Assembly: GCA_947488435.1 (NCBI GenBank)
Contig: CANKZG010000002.1
Span: forward strand, 1-64,000
Reading direction: 5' to 3'
Length of the DNA stretch: 64,000 bases
DNA from: an uncultured Flavobacteriaceae bacterium
GTDB lineage: Bacteria; Bacteroidota; Bacteroidia; Flavobacteriales; Flavobacteriaceae
The position numbers and the translations under genes are program-made. Numbering within the stretch: position 1 is the first letter of the stretch; every line of letters starts with the position of its first letter. This document shows positions 23,722-32,998 of this stretch, piece after piece. The notes beneath the pieces are model-generated. The model was not told the DNA's origin and made no database searches. It worked only from the letters and a program-made list of their open reading frames with translations.

Positions 23722-25029
23722 ATGGGAACATTTAGAATTGAGGGCGGTCACAAACTTCAAGGTGAAATAACGCCTCAAGGCGCCAAAAACGAGGCTTTAC
23801 AGATTCTTTGTGCTATACTTTTAACTTCTGAGGAAGTTGCCATAAGTAACATACCAGATATTGTTGATGTAAATAAGCTTATTAGTCTCTTAGAAGATTT
23901 AGGGGTTAAAATTCAGAAAAAAGGAAAGGGCTCATATACGTTTAAGGCAGATGATATTAATTTAGAATACCTGCAATCTGATCAATTTAAACAAGATGGA
24001 CGTGGATTACGAGGATCTATTATGTTGGTAGGACCATTACTTGCGCGTTTTGGGAAAGGATATATCCCAAAGCCAGGAGGGGATAAAATAGGTAGACGAA
24101 GATTAGATACGCATTTCGAAGGTTTCATTAAACTCGGTGCTAAATTTAGATACAATAAAGAGGAATACTTCTATGGAGTAGAAGCTAAAAAACTAAAAGG
24201 CACCTATATGCTTTTAGACGAAGCTTCTGTTACCGGAACGGCAAATATTGTTATGGCAGCAGTATTAGCCGAGGGAAAAACAACGATCTATAATGCGGCT
24301 TGTGAGCCGTATTTACAGCAACTTTGTAAGATGCTTAATAGAATGGGTGCTAAGATTTCTGGAATTGGCTCTAATTTATTGGTGATAGAAGGGGTTGATG
24401 AACTTGGCGGTACGGAACATACAATGCTTCCGGATATGATAGAAATTGGAAGTTGGATTGGCTTGGCAGCGATGACACGCAGTTCGCTTACTATTAAAAA
24501 TGTGAGTTGGGATGATTTAGGACAAATACCGGCAGTTTTTCAAAAACTAGGTATTCGTTTAGAACGCAAAGGAGATGATATCTTTATTCCCGAACATAAA
24601 GATGGGTATGAGATACAAAACTATATTGATGGCTCTATCTTAACCATAGCAGATGCACCTTGGCCGGGACTAACACCTGATTTGCTAAGCATTATTCTAG
24701 TTGTGGCTATTCAGGCCAAAGGGGAAGTTGTTATTCACCAAAAGATGTTTGAGAGTCGTTTGTTTTTTGTAGACAAACTTCTCGATATGGGAGCTAAAAT
24801 TATACTTTGTGATCCACATAGAGCAGCGGTAATGGGACATAATTTTACTTCTACGCTCAAAGCTACAACGATGACATCTCCTGATATTAGAGCAGGCGTA
24901 TCCCTGTTAATTGCTGCATTATCGGCGAAAGGAACCTCTACGATTCATAATATCGAACAAATTGATCGAGGCTACGAAAATATAGATACGCGTTTGCAAG
25001 CCATAGGAGCTAAAATTGTTCGAGTATAA
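23722..25029 (+). CDS. murA: UDP-N-acetylglucosamine 1-carboxyvinyltransferase
   Basis: A 435-aa enzyme of the first committed step of peptidoglycan synthesis, joining enolpyruvate from PEP to UDP-GlcNAc. The catalytic Lys22 (GAKNEAL) and the EPSP-synthase-like two-domain fold are evident: RGSIMLVGPLLARFG, SVTGTANIVMAAVLAEG, PDIRAGVSLLIAAL. At the fosfomycin-target position (Cys115 in E. coli, in GGCxIG) this protein has Asp121 (PGGDKIGRRR). Cys-to-Asp MurA enzymes remain active but are known to resist fosfomycin. Confidence 0.96.
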   Translation: MGTFRIEGGHKLQGEITPQGAKNEALQILCAILLTSEEVAISNIPDIVDVNKLISLLEDLGVKIQKKGKGSYTFKADDINLEYLQSDQFKQDGRGLRGSIMLVGPLLARFGKGYIPKPGGDKIGRRRLDTHFEGFIKLGAKFRYNKEEYFYGVEAKKLKGTYMLLDEASVTGTANIVMAAVLAEGKTTIYNAACEPYLQQLCKMLNRMGAKISGIGSNLLVIEGVDELGGTEHTMLPDMIEIGSWIGLAAMTRSSLTIKNVSWDDLGQIPAVFQKLGIRLERKGDDIFIPEHKDGYEIQNYIDGSILTIADAPWPGLTPDLLSIILVVAIQAKGEVVIHQKMFESRLFFVDKLLDMGAKIILCDPHRAAVMGHNFTSTLKATTMTSPDIRAGVSLLIAALSAKGTSTIHNIEQIDRGYENIDTRLQAIGAKIVRV

Positions 25030-25076
25030 ATACTGGAATGCTTAGCTACTACATTTAAATTTTGAACTTCAAATAG

Positions 25077-26072
25077 TTACTTTTCAATAACACTTCCGTC
25101 GGGGTATTTAGCAAAACGTCCTTTTTCTCGTTCATGTACATTATCGGAATGACGCCATGGCCATCCACCAAACTGCGTAACACGATATTCTTGCATTGCG
25201 TCTTCAATTTCTGAATCAGTATTCATAACAAACGGACCGTATTTGGCGACCGGTTCGTCGATGGGTTTTCCCTGTAACACCAAAATATGAGATTTTTCGG
25301 AACCATTTTGAATTGTAGTGGTAACTAAAGATTGCAAAGCTACTCCATGATCAGGGCGCACCACTTCTTCCTCAATCGTAATGGTTTCACCTTCATAATA
25401 GTACACTGTTCTATTGACTGCAGTTTTGGAAGGCGGTAAGGTGAAACTTGCATGAGGATCTAACTGTATATTCCAAATTAAAACTTCATTTTCAGGATCA
25501 TTAGCCCAAGAATCCGGTGCTGGTGCCGGAGCATTTTTTGCAGCGTATGTTCCTGCAACAACCTTAACAAAAGCACCATTTTCTTGTACAATTGGAATAT
25601 CTTCGTGCCATAGCATGGCAAAATGAGGCGCCGCAAATTTCTTTGCTTTGGGAAGATTAAGCCATATTTGAAATAATTCTAGTGGATTTTCTTTGTCTTG
25701 GTTTAGGAGAGGAAACATTTCAGAATGTTGCACCCCGCTGCCCGCGGTCATCCATTGCACATCACCTTCTCCAAAACGACCCGCGGCACCTAAAGAATCC
25801 GAATGATCGCAAAACCCTTTATTTACTATGGTTATAGTTTCAAAACCACGATGTGGATGGGATGGAAAACCAGGTATCGTTTGTCCGTGATACATGCGCC
25901 ACCCGTCTTTAATCGTAAAATCATTACCTAAATTCCTTCCTTCGAGGGAAGCCGCAGGCCCCATGTCCGCATTCCCTTTGGGGTAATGGTCCAAATGATA
26001 GACGCAAAACAAAAATGGATCTTGTGTTTGCCATGGGAAACCTAAAGGAAAAACTTGTATTACTGCTTGCAT
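25077..26072 (-). CDS. Pirin family protein
   Basis: A 331-aa bicupin. The N-terminal domain carries the pirin signature HPHRGFETITIVNKGFCDHSD and WMTAGSGVQHSEMFPLL, with the metal-ligand histidines, and the C-terminal cupin follows from about residue 190. Pirins bind iron or other metals and some have quercetinase activity. It is close to the 300 aa of the family with a short extension at the C-terminus (WPWRHSDNVHEREKGRFA). It starts three bases after the stop of the VOC-protein gene and is probably co-transcribed with it. Confidence 0.93.
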   Translation of the reverse strand: MQAVIQVFPLGFPWQTQDPFLFCVYHLDHYPKGNADMGPAASLEGRNLGNDFTIKDGWRMYHGQTIPGFPSHPHRGFETITIVNKGFCDHSDSLGAAGRFGEGDVQWMTAGSGVQHSEMFPLLNQDKENPLELFQIWLNLPKAKKFAAPHFAMLWHEDIPIVQENGAFVKVVAGTYAAKNAPAPAPDSWANDPENEVLIWNIQLDPHASFTLPPSKTAVNRTVYYYEGETITIEEEVVRPDHGVALQSLVTTTIQNGSEKSHILVLQGKPIDEPVAKYGPFVMNTDSEIEDAMQEYRVTQFGGWPWRHSDNVHEREKGRFAKYPDGSVIEK

Positions 26073-26075
26073 AAA

Positions 26076-26525
26076 TTAGTGTTTTACGTCATTAATTTCG
26101 ATCCAATATCCTTCAGGATCCTGAATATAAATTTGTTTTACGCCATCTTTTCTATTTGTGATGGTATTTTTTTTGCCTGGCCAATCGTAAAAATCAACGT
26201 GATTTTCTTTGAGATGAGCAATAAATTGCGCTAAGTTTTGAGTGGCAAGGCATAGGTGAATACTTTTATCTTTTTTGAAAACAATACTTTCCTTTCCGAT
26301 AAGGTGTAATTGCGATTGATTGTGAATTTTAAACCATCGAAATCTTGGATCTTTTTCGGGATGAGGTATTTCCTCCAATCCAAGAATTTTATGGTAAAAA
26401 TCTCCGGTTTCCTGAAGTTTTGTTACCACTAAAGATTGATGATCAAACTGAAAATCAAAAGATTGCGAAAAAATAGCAGTACTGAATAAAAGGAGGAATA
26501 CGGTAAAGGTTGTTTTTGTTTTCAA
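26076..26525 (-). CDS. Exported VOC (glyoxalase/dioxygenase fold) protein
   Basis: A 149-aa protein with an N-terminal signal peptide (MKTKTTFTVFLLLFSTAIFSQS) and one vicinal-oxygen-chelate domain. Strand-helix modules carry FDHQSLVVTKLQETGDFYHKILGLEEI near the start and YIQDPEGYWIEIND near the end, with a glyoxalase-like terminal Glu. Export is unusual for the superfamily, but such proteins are frequent in flavobacteria. Substrate unknown. It precedes pirin by 3 bp on the same strand. Confidence 0.85.
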   Translation of the reverse strand: MKTKTTFTVFLLLFSTAIFSQSFDFQFDHQSLVVTKLQETGDFYHKILGLEEIPHPEKDPRFRWFKIHNQSQLHLIGKESIVFKKDKSIHLCLATQNLAQFIAHLKENHVDFYDWPGKKNTITNRKDGVKQIYIQDPEGYWIEINDVKH

Positions 26526-26670
26526 AATATGACTATTAGCGGGTTAAGAATTTAATGATTTTTAAAAAACAGAAGTTGATTGTAATTTATACCTAAAGAT
26601 AGGGCAGTTCCTTTTTGTATCAAATAGTAGCGCAGCTTTTATTTAAAAAATTGCTGAAGCTTATAGAATT

Positions 26671-26702
26671 AAAAAAGCATCGAATACTTCGATGCTTTTT
26701 TA
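26671..26702 (-). terminator. Terminator after the SDR gene
   Basis: AAAAAAGCATCGA and TCGATGCTTTTTT form a 13-bp stem with a 5-nt loop; symmetrical A and T runs allow function in both directions. Confidence 0.85.
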
Positions 26703-26723
26703 AAATTAAGAATACTGTGGGTA

Positions 26724-27470
26724 TTAGTTCCTTCCAGCAATTACACCACCATCGGTATCCCAAATGGCGCCTGTAACCCAGGAAGCTTGATCGGAAAGAA
26801 GAAAAACGATACTATTAGAAACATCCTCAGGAGTCCCGTTTCTTCCGATAGGGTGAAAAGCATTAAAACCTTCCAGCGCCTTTTCTGCAGCATCCTGTCC
26901 GCCAAAAACTCCATGATAAACAGGAGTGTTTACAACAGCAGGTGATACCGCATTAACGCGTATGTTAGCATCAGCCAATTCCATTGCCATATGCTGTGTA
27001 AGTGAATGCAATCCAGCTTTTTGCATGGAGTAAGCAGAAGAGGGGGTAGCTTTTACAGCTTGTTTTGCCCACATAGATCCTACATTTACAATAGCTCCTC
27101 CGTTTTTTTCTTTCATTTTTTTTGCGGCAGCTTGAGAAATAAAGAAAAACCCACGATTTAAATCCTGATAGGAATCATAGTCGGCCACGGTGTGATCGAG
27201 AAAGGGTTTTGGACCAAAAATACCGGATGCATTTACCAAATAGTCCAATTGTTCAAGGCCAGAAATTTTAGCTATTAGTTGTGTTACTTCCGCTTTATTT
27301 GTGATATCTACTTTATGCTTTTGCAGCCCGGAAGTAGATGCTACTTTATCAATACTTCGCCCTACAATGTGCACCGTTGCACCTTGTGCTAATAAACTTT
27401 GCGTTGTTGCTAATCCGATACCACTTGTACCACCTACAACTAAGGCTACTTTGTTTTCAAATTGTTTCAT
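26724..27470 (-). CDS. SDR family oxidoreductase
   Basis: A 248-aa classical short-chain dehydrogenase/reductase. The cofactor loop is [12 protein letters not shown] (TGxxxGxG type), the NASG strand reads VNASGIFGP, and the active site is Ser...Tyr-x-x-x-Lys in [10 protein letters not shown]. The C-terminus is [13 protein letters not shown]. It acts on an unknown alcohol or ketone with NAD(P)H. A 19-bp operator identical to the one before the neighbouring tetR-type gene lies 28 bp upstream, so the gene is almost certainly controlled by that regulator. Confidence 0.93.
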   Translation of the reverse strand: MKQFENKVALVVGGTSGIGLATTQSLLAQGATVHIVGRSIDKVASTSGLQKHKVDITNKAEVTQLIAKISGLEQLDYLVNASGIFGPKPFLDHTVADYDSYQDLNRGFFFISQAAAKKMKEKNGGAIVNVGSMWAKQAVKATPSSAYSMQKAGLHSLTQHMAMELADANIRVNAVSPAVVNTPVYHGVFGGQDAAEKALEGFNAFHPIGRNGTPEDVSNSIVFLLSDQASWVTGAIWDTDGGVIAGRN

Positions 27471-27497
27471 TGTTATAAATTAAGATTAAATAATATG

Positions 27498-27516
27498 AAC
27501 AGACAAGTCTGTCTTT
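27498..27516. promoter_or_regulatory. TetR-type operator, SDR copy
   Basis: AACAGACAAGTCTGTCTTT contains the palindrome ACAGAC-AA-GTCTGT. It is identical over 19 bases to 28125-28143 and lies 28 bp before the SDR start codon. Confidence 0.75.
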
Positions 27517-27532
27517 GTTGAAATAAAATTTT

Positions 27533-28096
27533 TTAATTTAAAATTGCTTCACTGATATCATAAGCCGCATCGATAGGCCATTGTTCTCCATGCAAATAAC
27601 TTTCTGCAACCGCTCCTTCATAAAGCACATAAATCTGCTGCGCTAATTTGTCTGCCTCAACCTCCGATTTAAGCTCTAAATTTGTTGTTATCAATGTTGT
27701 TATTAAACGAATAAAATCCTTTTTTAAACGATGTATTTCATCGCGAATATGGGCATGATCTTTTGGAATTTCTGCTGCTGTTCTAATACACCAACAACCG
27801 TTAAATTCCCTACTGTTATAGAATTTTTTAAGAAAATCAAAAAGCCCTAAAATTTGTGCTTTTCCTTTTGATTTTTTTGCAGAAAAACTTCCAATATCTT
27901 GTAAAAAGTTGTCGTTTAAATGCCGAAGGTATGCAATACAAATATCGTCCTTAGATTTAAAATGGTTGTATAGCGTTGCTTTAGCAACTCCAGCTTCCTT
28001 AATAATCTCATTGATTCCCGTAAGGTTATATCCCTGTTTATAAAATAAATGGGAAGCGGTATCAATTATGTTTTGACGAACTAAAGAATGTTTCAC
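27533..28096 (-). CDS. TetR/AcrR family transcriptional regulator
   Basis: A 187-aa repressor. The N-terminal helix-turn-helix is YNLTGINEIIKEAGVAKATLYNHFKSKDDICIAYL (residues 20-55), and the rest is a helical ligand-binding domain. Two identical palindromes, one 29 bp upstream of this gene and one upstream of the adjacent SDR gene, are its probable operators. It would repress both itself and the SDR gene until a ligand, perhaps the SDR substrate, is present. Confidence 0.93.
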   Translation of the reverse strand: MKHSLVRQNIIDTASHLFYKQGYNLTGINEIIKEAGVAKATLYNHFKSKDDICIAYLRHLNDNFLQDIGSFSAKKSKGKAQILGLFDFLKKFYNSREFNGCWCIRTAAEIPKDHAHIRDEIHRLKKDFIRLITTLITTNLELKSEVEADKLAQQIYVLYEGAVAESYLHGEQWPIDAAYDISEAILN

Positions 28097-28124
28097 AGGG
28101 CAAATATATATATATAATTCAATA

Positions 28125-28143
28125 AACAGACAAGTCTGTCTTT
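28125..28143. promoter_or_regulatory. TetR-type operator, autoregulatory copy
   Basis: AACAGACAAGTCTGTCTTT, the same 19 bases as 27498-27516, lies 29 bp before the tetR-type start codon. A short AT repeat (near 28104-28116) lies between operator and gene. Confidence 0.75.
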
Positions 28144-28146
28144 TTA

Positions 28147-28560
28147 TTATTTAAATACGCGATCTACTACCACATAAGTAATCCCATCTTTCGTAAATTT
28201 ATAGGAAGTAGGATGGAGGTTGAATTTTTGATAAAAACCCAATTTATCAGTTCTCGCGTTACACCATAATCGAGAAGTTCCCTTTTCTTTTGCATATGCG
28301 ATGCTATGTGCCAAAAGCATTGAACCGTAACCCTTGCCCTGTTCTGAGACCTTTGTGGCTAGTTTTCGAAATTGGATAGTGTCTTTTTCCTCAAATAAGG
28401 AGACTACGGCAAGTAATGCATTTGTCTTAAAAAGACCAAAATGTGTTCCGGTTTCATCTTGGGGTAATTTTATGTAGTTTATCTCTTTATGAGGCCACAT
28501 CACTGTATGCCGCAATTGCCATGTTTGTTCTGCTTTAATTTGCTTTATTTGAATGCACAT
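28147..28560 (-). CDS. GNAT family N-acetyltransferase
   Basis: A 137-aa single-domain acetyltransferase. The acetyl-CoA motif is EQGKGYGSMLLAHSIAYAKEKG (Q/RxxGxG/A type), followed by LWCNARTDKLGFYQKFNLHPTS. The N-terminus contains QTWQLRHTVMWPHKEINYIKLPQDETGTHFGLF, as in ElaA-like small GNATs. Substrate unknown. Its stop codon is 3 bp from the TetR-type operator. Confidence 0.88.
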   Translation of the reverse strand: MCIQIKQIKAEQTWQLRHTVMWPHKEINYIKLPQDETGTHFGLFKTNALLAVVSLFEEKDTIQFRKLATKVSEQGKGYGSMLLAHSIAYAKEKGTSRLWCNARTDKLGFYQKFNLHPTSYKFTKDGITYVVVDRVFK

Positions 28561-28608
28561 TACCCCCTAAAATCTAACTGATTACGTATTGTTATTATGC
28601 GATTGGCT

Positions 28609-29187
28609 TTAGAGCTGCTTGACTACTTTACATGGATTTCCAAAGGCTAAAACATTGTCCGGAATATCTTTAGTTACTACGCTTCCAGCTCCAATTGTAA
28701 CATTGTCTCCAATTGTTACTCCAGGCATGATAACGGTGTTACCACCAATCCATGCATTGGCACCGATGTGAACGGGTTTTGTAAATGTGGTATAGCTTGC
28801 TCCACCACCATCTGGTTTTTTAACGATACGTTCTGAAGCTTTAAGTGGATGACCTGCTGTATAAATTTGCACATACGGAGCTATCAATCCATTTTCTCCA
28901 ATACTAATGTAATTATCGTCCAAAAAAATACAATTGGTGTTTATAAAAGTATTCGCCCCTATCCTTATATTTTCTCCATAATCACAAAAAAAAGGTGCGT
29001 TGATCCAGATGTTTTCTCCTTTATGACCTAAAAGATCTTTAAGCAATTTCTCGGCAACAGCACCATCCATAACTTCCAAATTGTTATAAGTCTGCAACAA
29101 CTTTCGTGCTTTATGATACATCGCTAGAAGCTCAGGATCTCTAGAATCATAAGGAAACCCAGCAAGCATTTTTTCCTTCTCGGTCAT
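28609..29187 (-). CDS. Sugar O-acetyltransferase (maltose acetyltransferase type)
   Basis: A 192-aa left-handed beta-helix acetyltransferase. The N-terminal [35 protein letters not shown] is the maltose-acetyltransferase leader, and many hexapeptide repeats follow (for example [36 protein letters not shown]). The catalytic His is in the TAGHPL segment. It acetylates a sugar or sugar-like alcohol with acetyl-CoA; the natural substrate is uncertain, as for maa/lacA relatives. Confidence 0.93.
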   Translation of the reverse strand: MTEKEKMLAGFPYDSRDPELLAMYHKARKLLQTYNNLEVMDGAVAEKLLKDLLGHKGENIWINAPFFCDYGENIRIGANTFINTNCIFLDDNYISIGENGLIAPYVQIYTAGHPLKASERIVKKPDGGGASYTTFTKPVHIGANAWIGGNTVIMPGVTIGDNVTIGAGSVVTKDIPDNVLAFGNPCKVVKQL

Positions 29188-29235
29188 GTTTCGTTATCTT
29201 TAAATTGGGTCATCAATTTGGAAAACCTAAGTACC

Positions 29236-30666
29236 TTAGTTTTGCCCAATAGGTGGCGGTCCTTCAGGCGCGATAGCCTTGTAAACTTCGTTCCCTTTGC
29301 GTTTTTGATATTCTGCTTTTACCTTTTCAACCATTTTCGGATTTTGAAAAAGATCTACCATGGTCATCCCCATCGCTTTAGATGCATAAAGCATACCCTT
29401 ATGTCCAATACTCATACCTCCCGAGGCTACAACAGCCCATGAATGCCATGGGGTATCTTTAGGGGCGGTGGTAACGCCCAAATTAATATTAGCAACATTC
29501 CAACTTACATCTCCAACATCGGTAGAGCCACCCCCTGGATGTTCCTTAGTTGCTTCAAGAGGTTTAATATAACTGTCCATACCTACTTGATCCTTACCTG
29601 TAACTTCTTGAATCTTTTTTCCAAAAGCTTCTTCTTCTTCAGTATAAGAAATGGGACCAAGAAGTTCTAAATTTTTTTGCATTATTTCTCCTCCAGTACG
29701 ATTTACTAAAACTTCGTAAATTCCTGAAATCAGAGAGATTTTATAATCAACGTTGGCCAAAATTGCGGCACCCTCCGCCATTTTTTGAACACGCTCATAT
29801 ACCGGTAACATTCCACTTCTTTTGGTATCCCGAACACGCACCCATAGGCGAGAATAATCGGGAACCACATTAACAACCTGCCCCCCATCTTGGATATGAT
29901 AATGCATGCGTACTGTTGGTTTTACATGTTCTCTATAATAATTAATACCTGCCGTATACAATTCCAAAGCATCGGAAGCACTGCGTCCGTTCCAAGGATC
30001 TCCTGAGGCGTGAGCGGCCTGACCAAAAAATTCTACTTTAAAATCTACCAAAGCGAGCGAACTTTGAACATCAGCCTTTATTTCCGCAGAAGGATGCCAA
30101 CTAATATTAACATCTACGCCATCCCATAGACCATCTCTAACCATCCATATTTTTCCAAAGAACTTCTCTTCGGATGGGGTTCCCATAAACTTTACGGTTC
30201 CTTTCAACTTTCCATTAGCAATAAGCTCTTTCACAGCAATAGCAGCACCTAAGCTACCTGCACCGAAAAGATTATGCCCGCAGCCATGACCGGCTGCACC
30301 TTCATTCAAAGGTTCTTTAGTAGGGATTGCTTTTTGAGAAATACCTGGTAATGCATCGAACTCACCTAAAACACTAATTACAGGTTTTCCTGATCCATAG
30401 GTTGCTACAAAGGCTGTGGGCATTCCGGCAACACCGCGTTCTACGGTAAAACCGTTTTGTTCGGCATAATCAGCAAGAACTTTAGAAGAGATATCTTCTT
30501 CAAAGGCAGTTTCGGCCAGGCCCCAAATAGAATCGCTAATTTTGATTAATTCAGCTTGATGATTTTCAACTGAAGCTATTATCGCTTTTTTAGCAGCATT
30601 CAGTTTTTGACTATGAATGGTAATACTGATAAGAAAGAGTCCGATAAAAAGGATGGTTTTTTTCAT
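29236..30666 (-). CDS. Exported M20 family amidohydrolase
   Basis: A 476-aa zinc hydrolase with a signal peptide (MKKTILFIGLFLISITIHSQ). Metal-site segments are AAGHGCGHNLFGAGSLG, MGTPSEEKFFGK, ISWHPSAEI and GGSTDVGDVSW. The overall plan matches the AbgB/aminobenzoyl-glutamate hydrolase and carboxypeptidase G2-like members of M20D. It probably cleaves amide bonds of acylated amino acids or small peptides outside the cytoplasm. It lies 11 bp after the DUF1801 gene on the same strand. Confidence 0.92.
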   Translation of the reverse strand: MKKTILFIGLFLISITIHSQKLNAAKKAIIASVENHQAELIKISDSIWGLAETAFEEDISSKVLADYAEQNGFTVERGVAGMPTAFVATYGSGKPVISVLGEFDALPGISQKAIPTKEPLNEGAAGHGCGHNLFGAGSLGAAIAVKELIANGKLKGTVKFMGTPSEEKFFGKIWMVRDGLWDGVDVNISWHPSAEIKADVQSSLALVDFKVEFFGQAAHASGDPWNGRSASDALELYTAGINYYREHVKPTVRMHYHIQDGGQVVNVVPDYSRLWVRVRDTKRSGMLPVYERVQKMAEGAAILANVDYKISLISGIYEVLVNRTGGEIMQKNLELLGPISYTEEEEAFGKKIQEVTGKDQVGMDSYIKPLEATKEHPGGGSTDVGDVSWNVANINLGVTTAPKDTPWHSWAVVASGGMSIGHKGMLYASKAMGMTMVDLFQNPKMVEKVKAEYQKRKGNEVYKAIAPEGPPPIGQN

Positions 30667-30677
30667 AATAGTAATGG

Positions 30678-31097
30678 TTACAGATTGTATTTTGTGTTAT
30701 AATGTGTGTAAGAAGCTGTAATTAATTGCTTTAAGACTTCGATGTTTACCTCCGAAAGTTTTTTGATATATAAGCAAGATTTTCCCGTTTTATGTGGTCC
30801 TAATTGTTTCATTAATGCTTCATAACGAGCGAAGCCAGCCATGATATAAATGGAAATATTTTGCTTTCTAGGTGAAAAACCGGTGAGTAGCATAATCCCC
30901 TCACGTCCGGTCGCATATTTGTAATGATAGCTACCAAAACCTACGATACTGTTCCCCCACATTATTGGATCATGTGAAGTTACTTCTTGCATAATACGCA
31001 GCAACTCATACGAATCTTTACGTTTATTTTCATCTTCAACTTTAGCCAAAAAATCATGTACTGATAAATCGGTAGGAATAGTTTTATTCTGACTCAT
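30678..31097 (-). CDS. DUF1801 domain-containing protein
   Basis: A 139-aa cytoplasmic protein. The phrases DFLAKVEDENKRKDSYELLRIMQEVTSHDPIMWGNSIVGFGSYHYKYATGREG and GKSCLYIKKLSEVNIEVLKQLI match DUF1801 (YdhG-like, SRPBCC-unrelated alpha/beta fold). The function is unknown; relatives are sometimes seen near stress genes. It probably shares a transcript with the M20 hydrolase downstream. Confidence 0.88.
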   Translation of the reverse strand: MSQNKTIPTDLSVHDFLAKVEDENKRKDSYELLRIMQEVTSHDPIMWGNSIVGFGSYHYKYATGREGIMLLTGFSPRKQNISIYIMAGFARYEALMKQLGPHKTGKSCLYIKKLSEVNIEVLKQLITASYTHYNTKYNL

Positions 31098-31145
31098 ATA
31101 TAAAATATAAAGCGCTTTAAAGATACTGATTTCTAGAAATAAAAA

Positions 31146-31183
31146 AAGCCGTTGCTACTCTTGAAGGAGATCCGCAACGGCAT
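31146..31183 (-). terminator. Terminator after the SnoaL-like gene
   Basis: GCCGTTGC (31148-31155) and GCAACGGC (31174-31181) form a perfect 8-bp stem. Read leftward it is followed by TTTTTTTATTT. Confidence 0.8.
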
Positions 31184-31205
31184 TCGTATATTGTTGAATA
31201 ACGAT

Positions 31206-31574
31206 CTACATTTCGGGCATATCGTAAAAAAATTGTTCACTTGCAATTTTCCCGTTTTTTACACCAAAAACACAAACTTCTTCCATTTGCTGGCGACCAC
31301 GATCTTTAAACGTTACATCAAAACTCATCTTGGTTGTAAAAAAACTTCCAGCTACGATCGGATCAGAGATATCTCCTCCGTGAAATTCCGCTACATTAGC
31401 AAGCCAGTCCTCACTTTTTTTATATACCTCCTTGATTCCGGTATGTAATCCATCCGGCATACCCGGCATTTCCTTACTTACCACATCATCGGCATAAAGT
31501 TCATTAATTGCCTGTAGATTCTGACCTTGTCGGCACATGTCTACCCATTTGTTTGCTACTTCTTGTGTATTCAT
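31206..31574 (-). CDS. SnoaL-like / NTF2-fold protein
   Basis: A 122-aa single-domain protein with the NTF2 fold: N-terminal helix NTQEVANKWVDMCRQGQNLQAINELYADDVVSKEM, then strands including AGSFFTTKMSFDVTFKDRGRQQMEEVCVFGVKNGKIASEQFFYDM. SnoaL-like proteins include small cyclases, isomerases and binding proteins; no catalytic residues can be assigned here. Monocistronic, with its own terminator. Confidence 0.85.
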   Translation of the reverse strand: MNTQEVANKWVDMCRQGQNLQAINELYADDVVSKEMPGMPDGLHTGIKEVYKKSEDWLANVAEFHGGDISDPIVAGSFFTTKMSFDVTFKDRGRQQMEEVCVFGVKNGKIASEQFFYDMPEM

Positions 31575-31679
31575 TGTTGCTTGTTTATGAGGTTATAAAG
31601 TGCATTGAATTTAAGAATTTTGCAGTGGGCATGCCTTTAAAAAAAAGTTAATTTATGATAAGGTTTTAGCTTAGTTGAA

Positions 31680-32993
31680 TTACTCCAATGCTTTTTTATA
31701 CACGGTCAAACAGCGTTCTCGAGCCATTTTATGATCTACAATCTGGGAAGGATAAGTTAGCTCTTGAAAATCAGGAACCCATCGGTTAATATAAAGATGT
31801 TGTTTGTCAAATTTGGTGATTTGAGTGGTAGGATTGAAAATTCTAAAATAAGGTGCGGCATCCACACCGGTTCCTGCCGCCCATTGCCAATTCCCAACAT
31901 TGCTACTGAGTTCGTAATCCAACAATTTCTCAGCAAAATAGGCTTCGCCCCAGCGCCAATCAATAAGCAAATGTTTACATAAAAAACTAGCCACCAGCAT
32001 TCGTACACGATTATGCATATGCCCTGTGGCATTTAATTCGCGCATACCGGCATCTACTAACGGATATCCGGTTTCACCTTTTTTCCATAAATCAAATTCT
32101 ACGAGATTGTTTCGCCATACAATGCGATCATATTTTGATCGAAAAGACCGATGTACCGTATATGGAAAATGCCATAGGATTTGCATAAAAAATTCCCTCC
32201 AAATGAGTTCGTTCCAAAAAACCTCATTTTTTTGTTGAATAGCTATTTGAATAACTCTTCGAATAGAAATTGTACCAAAGCGAAGATGAACGCCTAATCT
32301 TGAACACCCACTCGTACTGGCTGGAAAATTTCGGTTAGCCTCGTATTGATTAATAAAGTCCGCGTCTAATCGGTAAGGCGGTACTTTTATGGAAGAGGTT
32401 TTAAAACCAAAATGATCTAAGTCAGGTAATTTTGAATTGACAAGCTTGCTGAATGTACCTTTGGTAGCGGATAATGCGACGGTGGTACAATGTTTTTGAG
32501 GGTTAAAAGTAGCCTTCCATTTTCGCATAAAGGGAGTATATACAACATAAGGATTACCATCTTCTTTTACAATATCTTTTTTTTCAAAAATAACTTGATC
32601 TTTAAAAGTAAAAAAAGGTACATTTTGCGCTACTAGTAGTGACTCAATTTTAAGATCTCGTTTCAAGGCATAAGGTTCGTAATCGTGATTGGCATATACC
32701 TGATGTATAGCATATGTGGTGAGTAATCGTTTAAAAACAGCGATAGGTTCACCATGAAACACTGTTAAGGCACTTTGAAATTCCTGATGGAGTTGTTTGT
32801 TTATTTTTTTTAATGACTCATGTATAAAACTAACTCTGGCATCTTTTTCTGGTAGGGCATCCAAAATTTCACGATCAAAAATAAAAATTGGGAATACTGG
32901 ATATCCAGATGCTAATGCTTTCGTCAAGCCAGTATTATCGTCAAGTCGTAAATCACGTCGAAACCAAAAAACAGCTATTTTTTGCGTCATCAT
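31680..32993 (-). CDS. Deoxyribodipyrimidine photolyase (class I)
   Basis: A 437-aa FAD-dependent enzyme that repairs UV-induced pyrimidine dimers using blue light. The N-terminal antenna domain starts KIAVFWFRRDLRLDDNTGL. The C-terminal FAD domain contains the usual WREFFMQILW, GYPLVDAGMRELNATGHMHNRVRM and WGEAYFAEKLLDYELSSNVGNWQWAAGTGVDAAPYFRIFNP. Length and motifs fit CPD photolyases. The start is either of two adjacent ATG codons (32993 or 32990). It follows an SRPBCC gene by 5 bp, a common pairing. Confidence 0.95.
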   Translation of the reverse strand: MMTQKIAVFWFRRDLRLDDNTGLTKALASGYPVFPIFIFDREILDALPEKDARVSFIHESLKKINKQLHQEFQSALTVFHGEPIAVFKRLLTTYAIHQVYANHDYEPYALKRDLKIESLLVAQNVPFFTFKDQVIFEKKDIVKEDGNPYVVYTPFMRKWKATFNPQKHCTTVALSATKGTFSKLVNSKLPDLDHFGFKTSSIKVPPYRLDADFINQYEANRNFPASTSGCSRLGVHLRFGTISIRRVIQIAIQQKNEVFWNELIWREFFMQILWHFPYTVHRSFRSKYDRIVWRNNLVEFDLWKKGETGYPLVDAGMRELNATGHMHNRVRMLVASFLCKHLLIDWRWGEAYFAEKLLDYELSSNVGNWQWAAGTGVDAAPYFRIFNPTTQITKFDKQHLYINRWVPDFQELTYPSQIVDHKMARERCLTVYKKALE

Positions 32994-32998
32994 TTATG

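Noticed and set aside
28102-28116. Short AT dinucleotide repeat
   Set aside because: Too short and common in AT-rich DNA to interpret.
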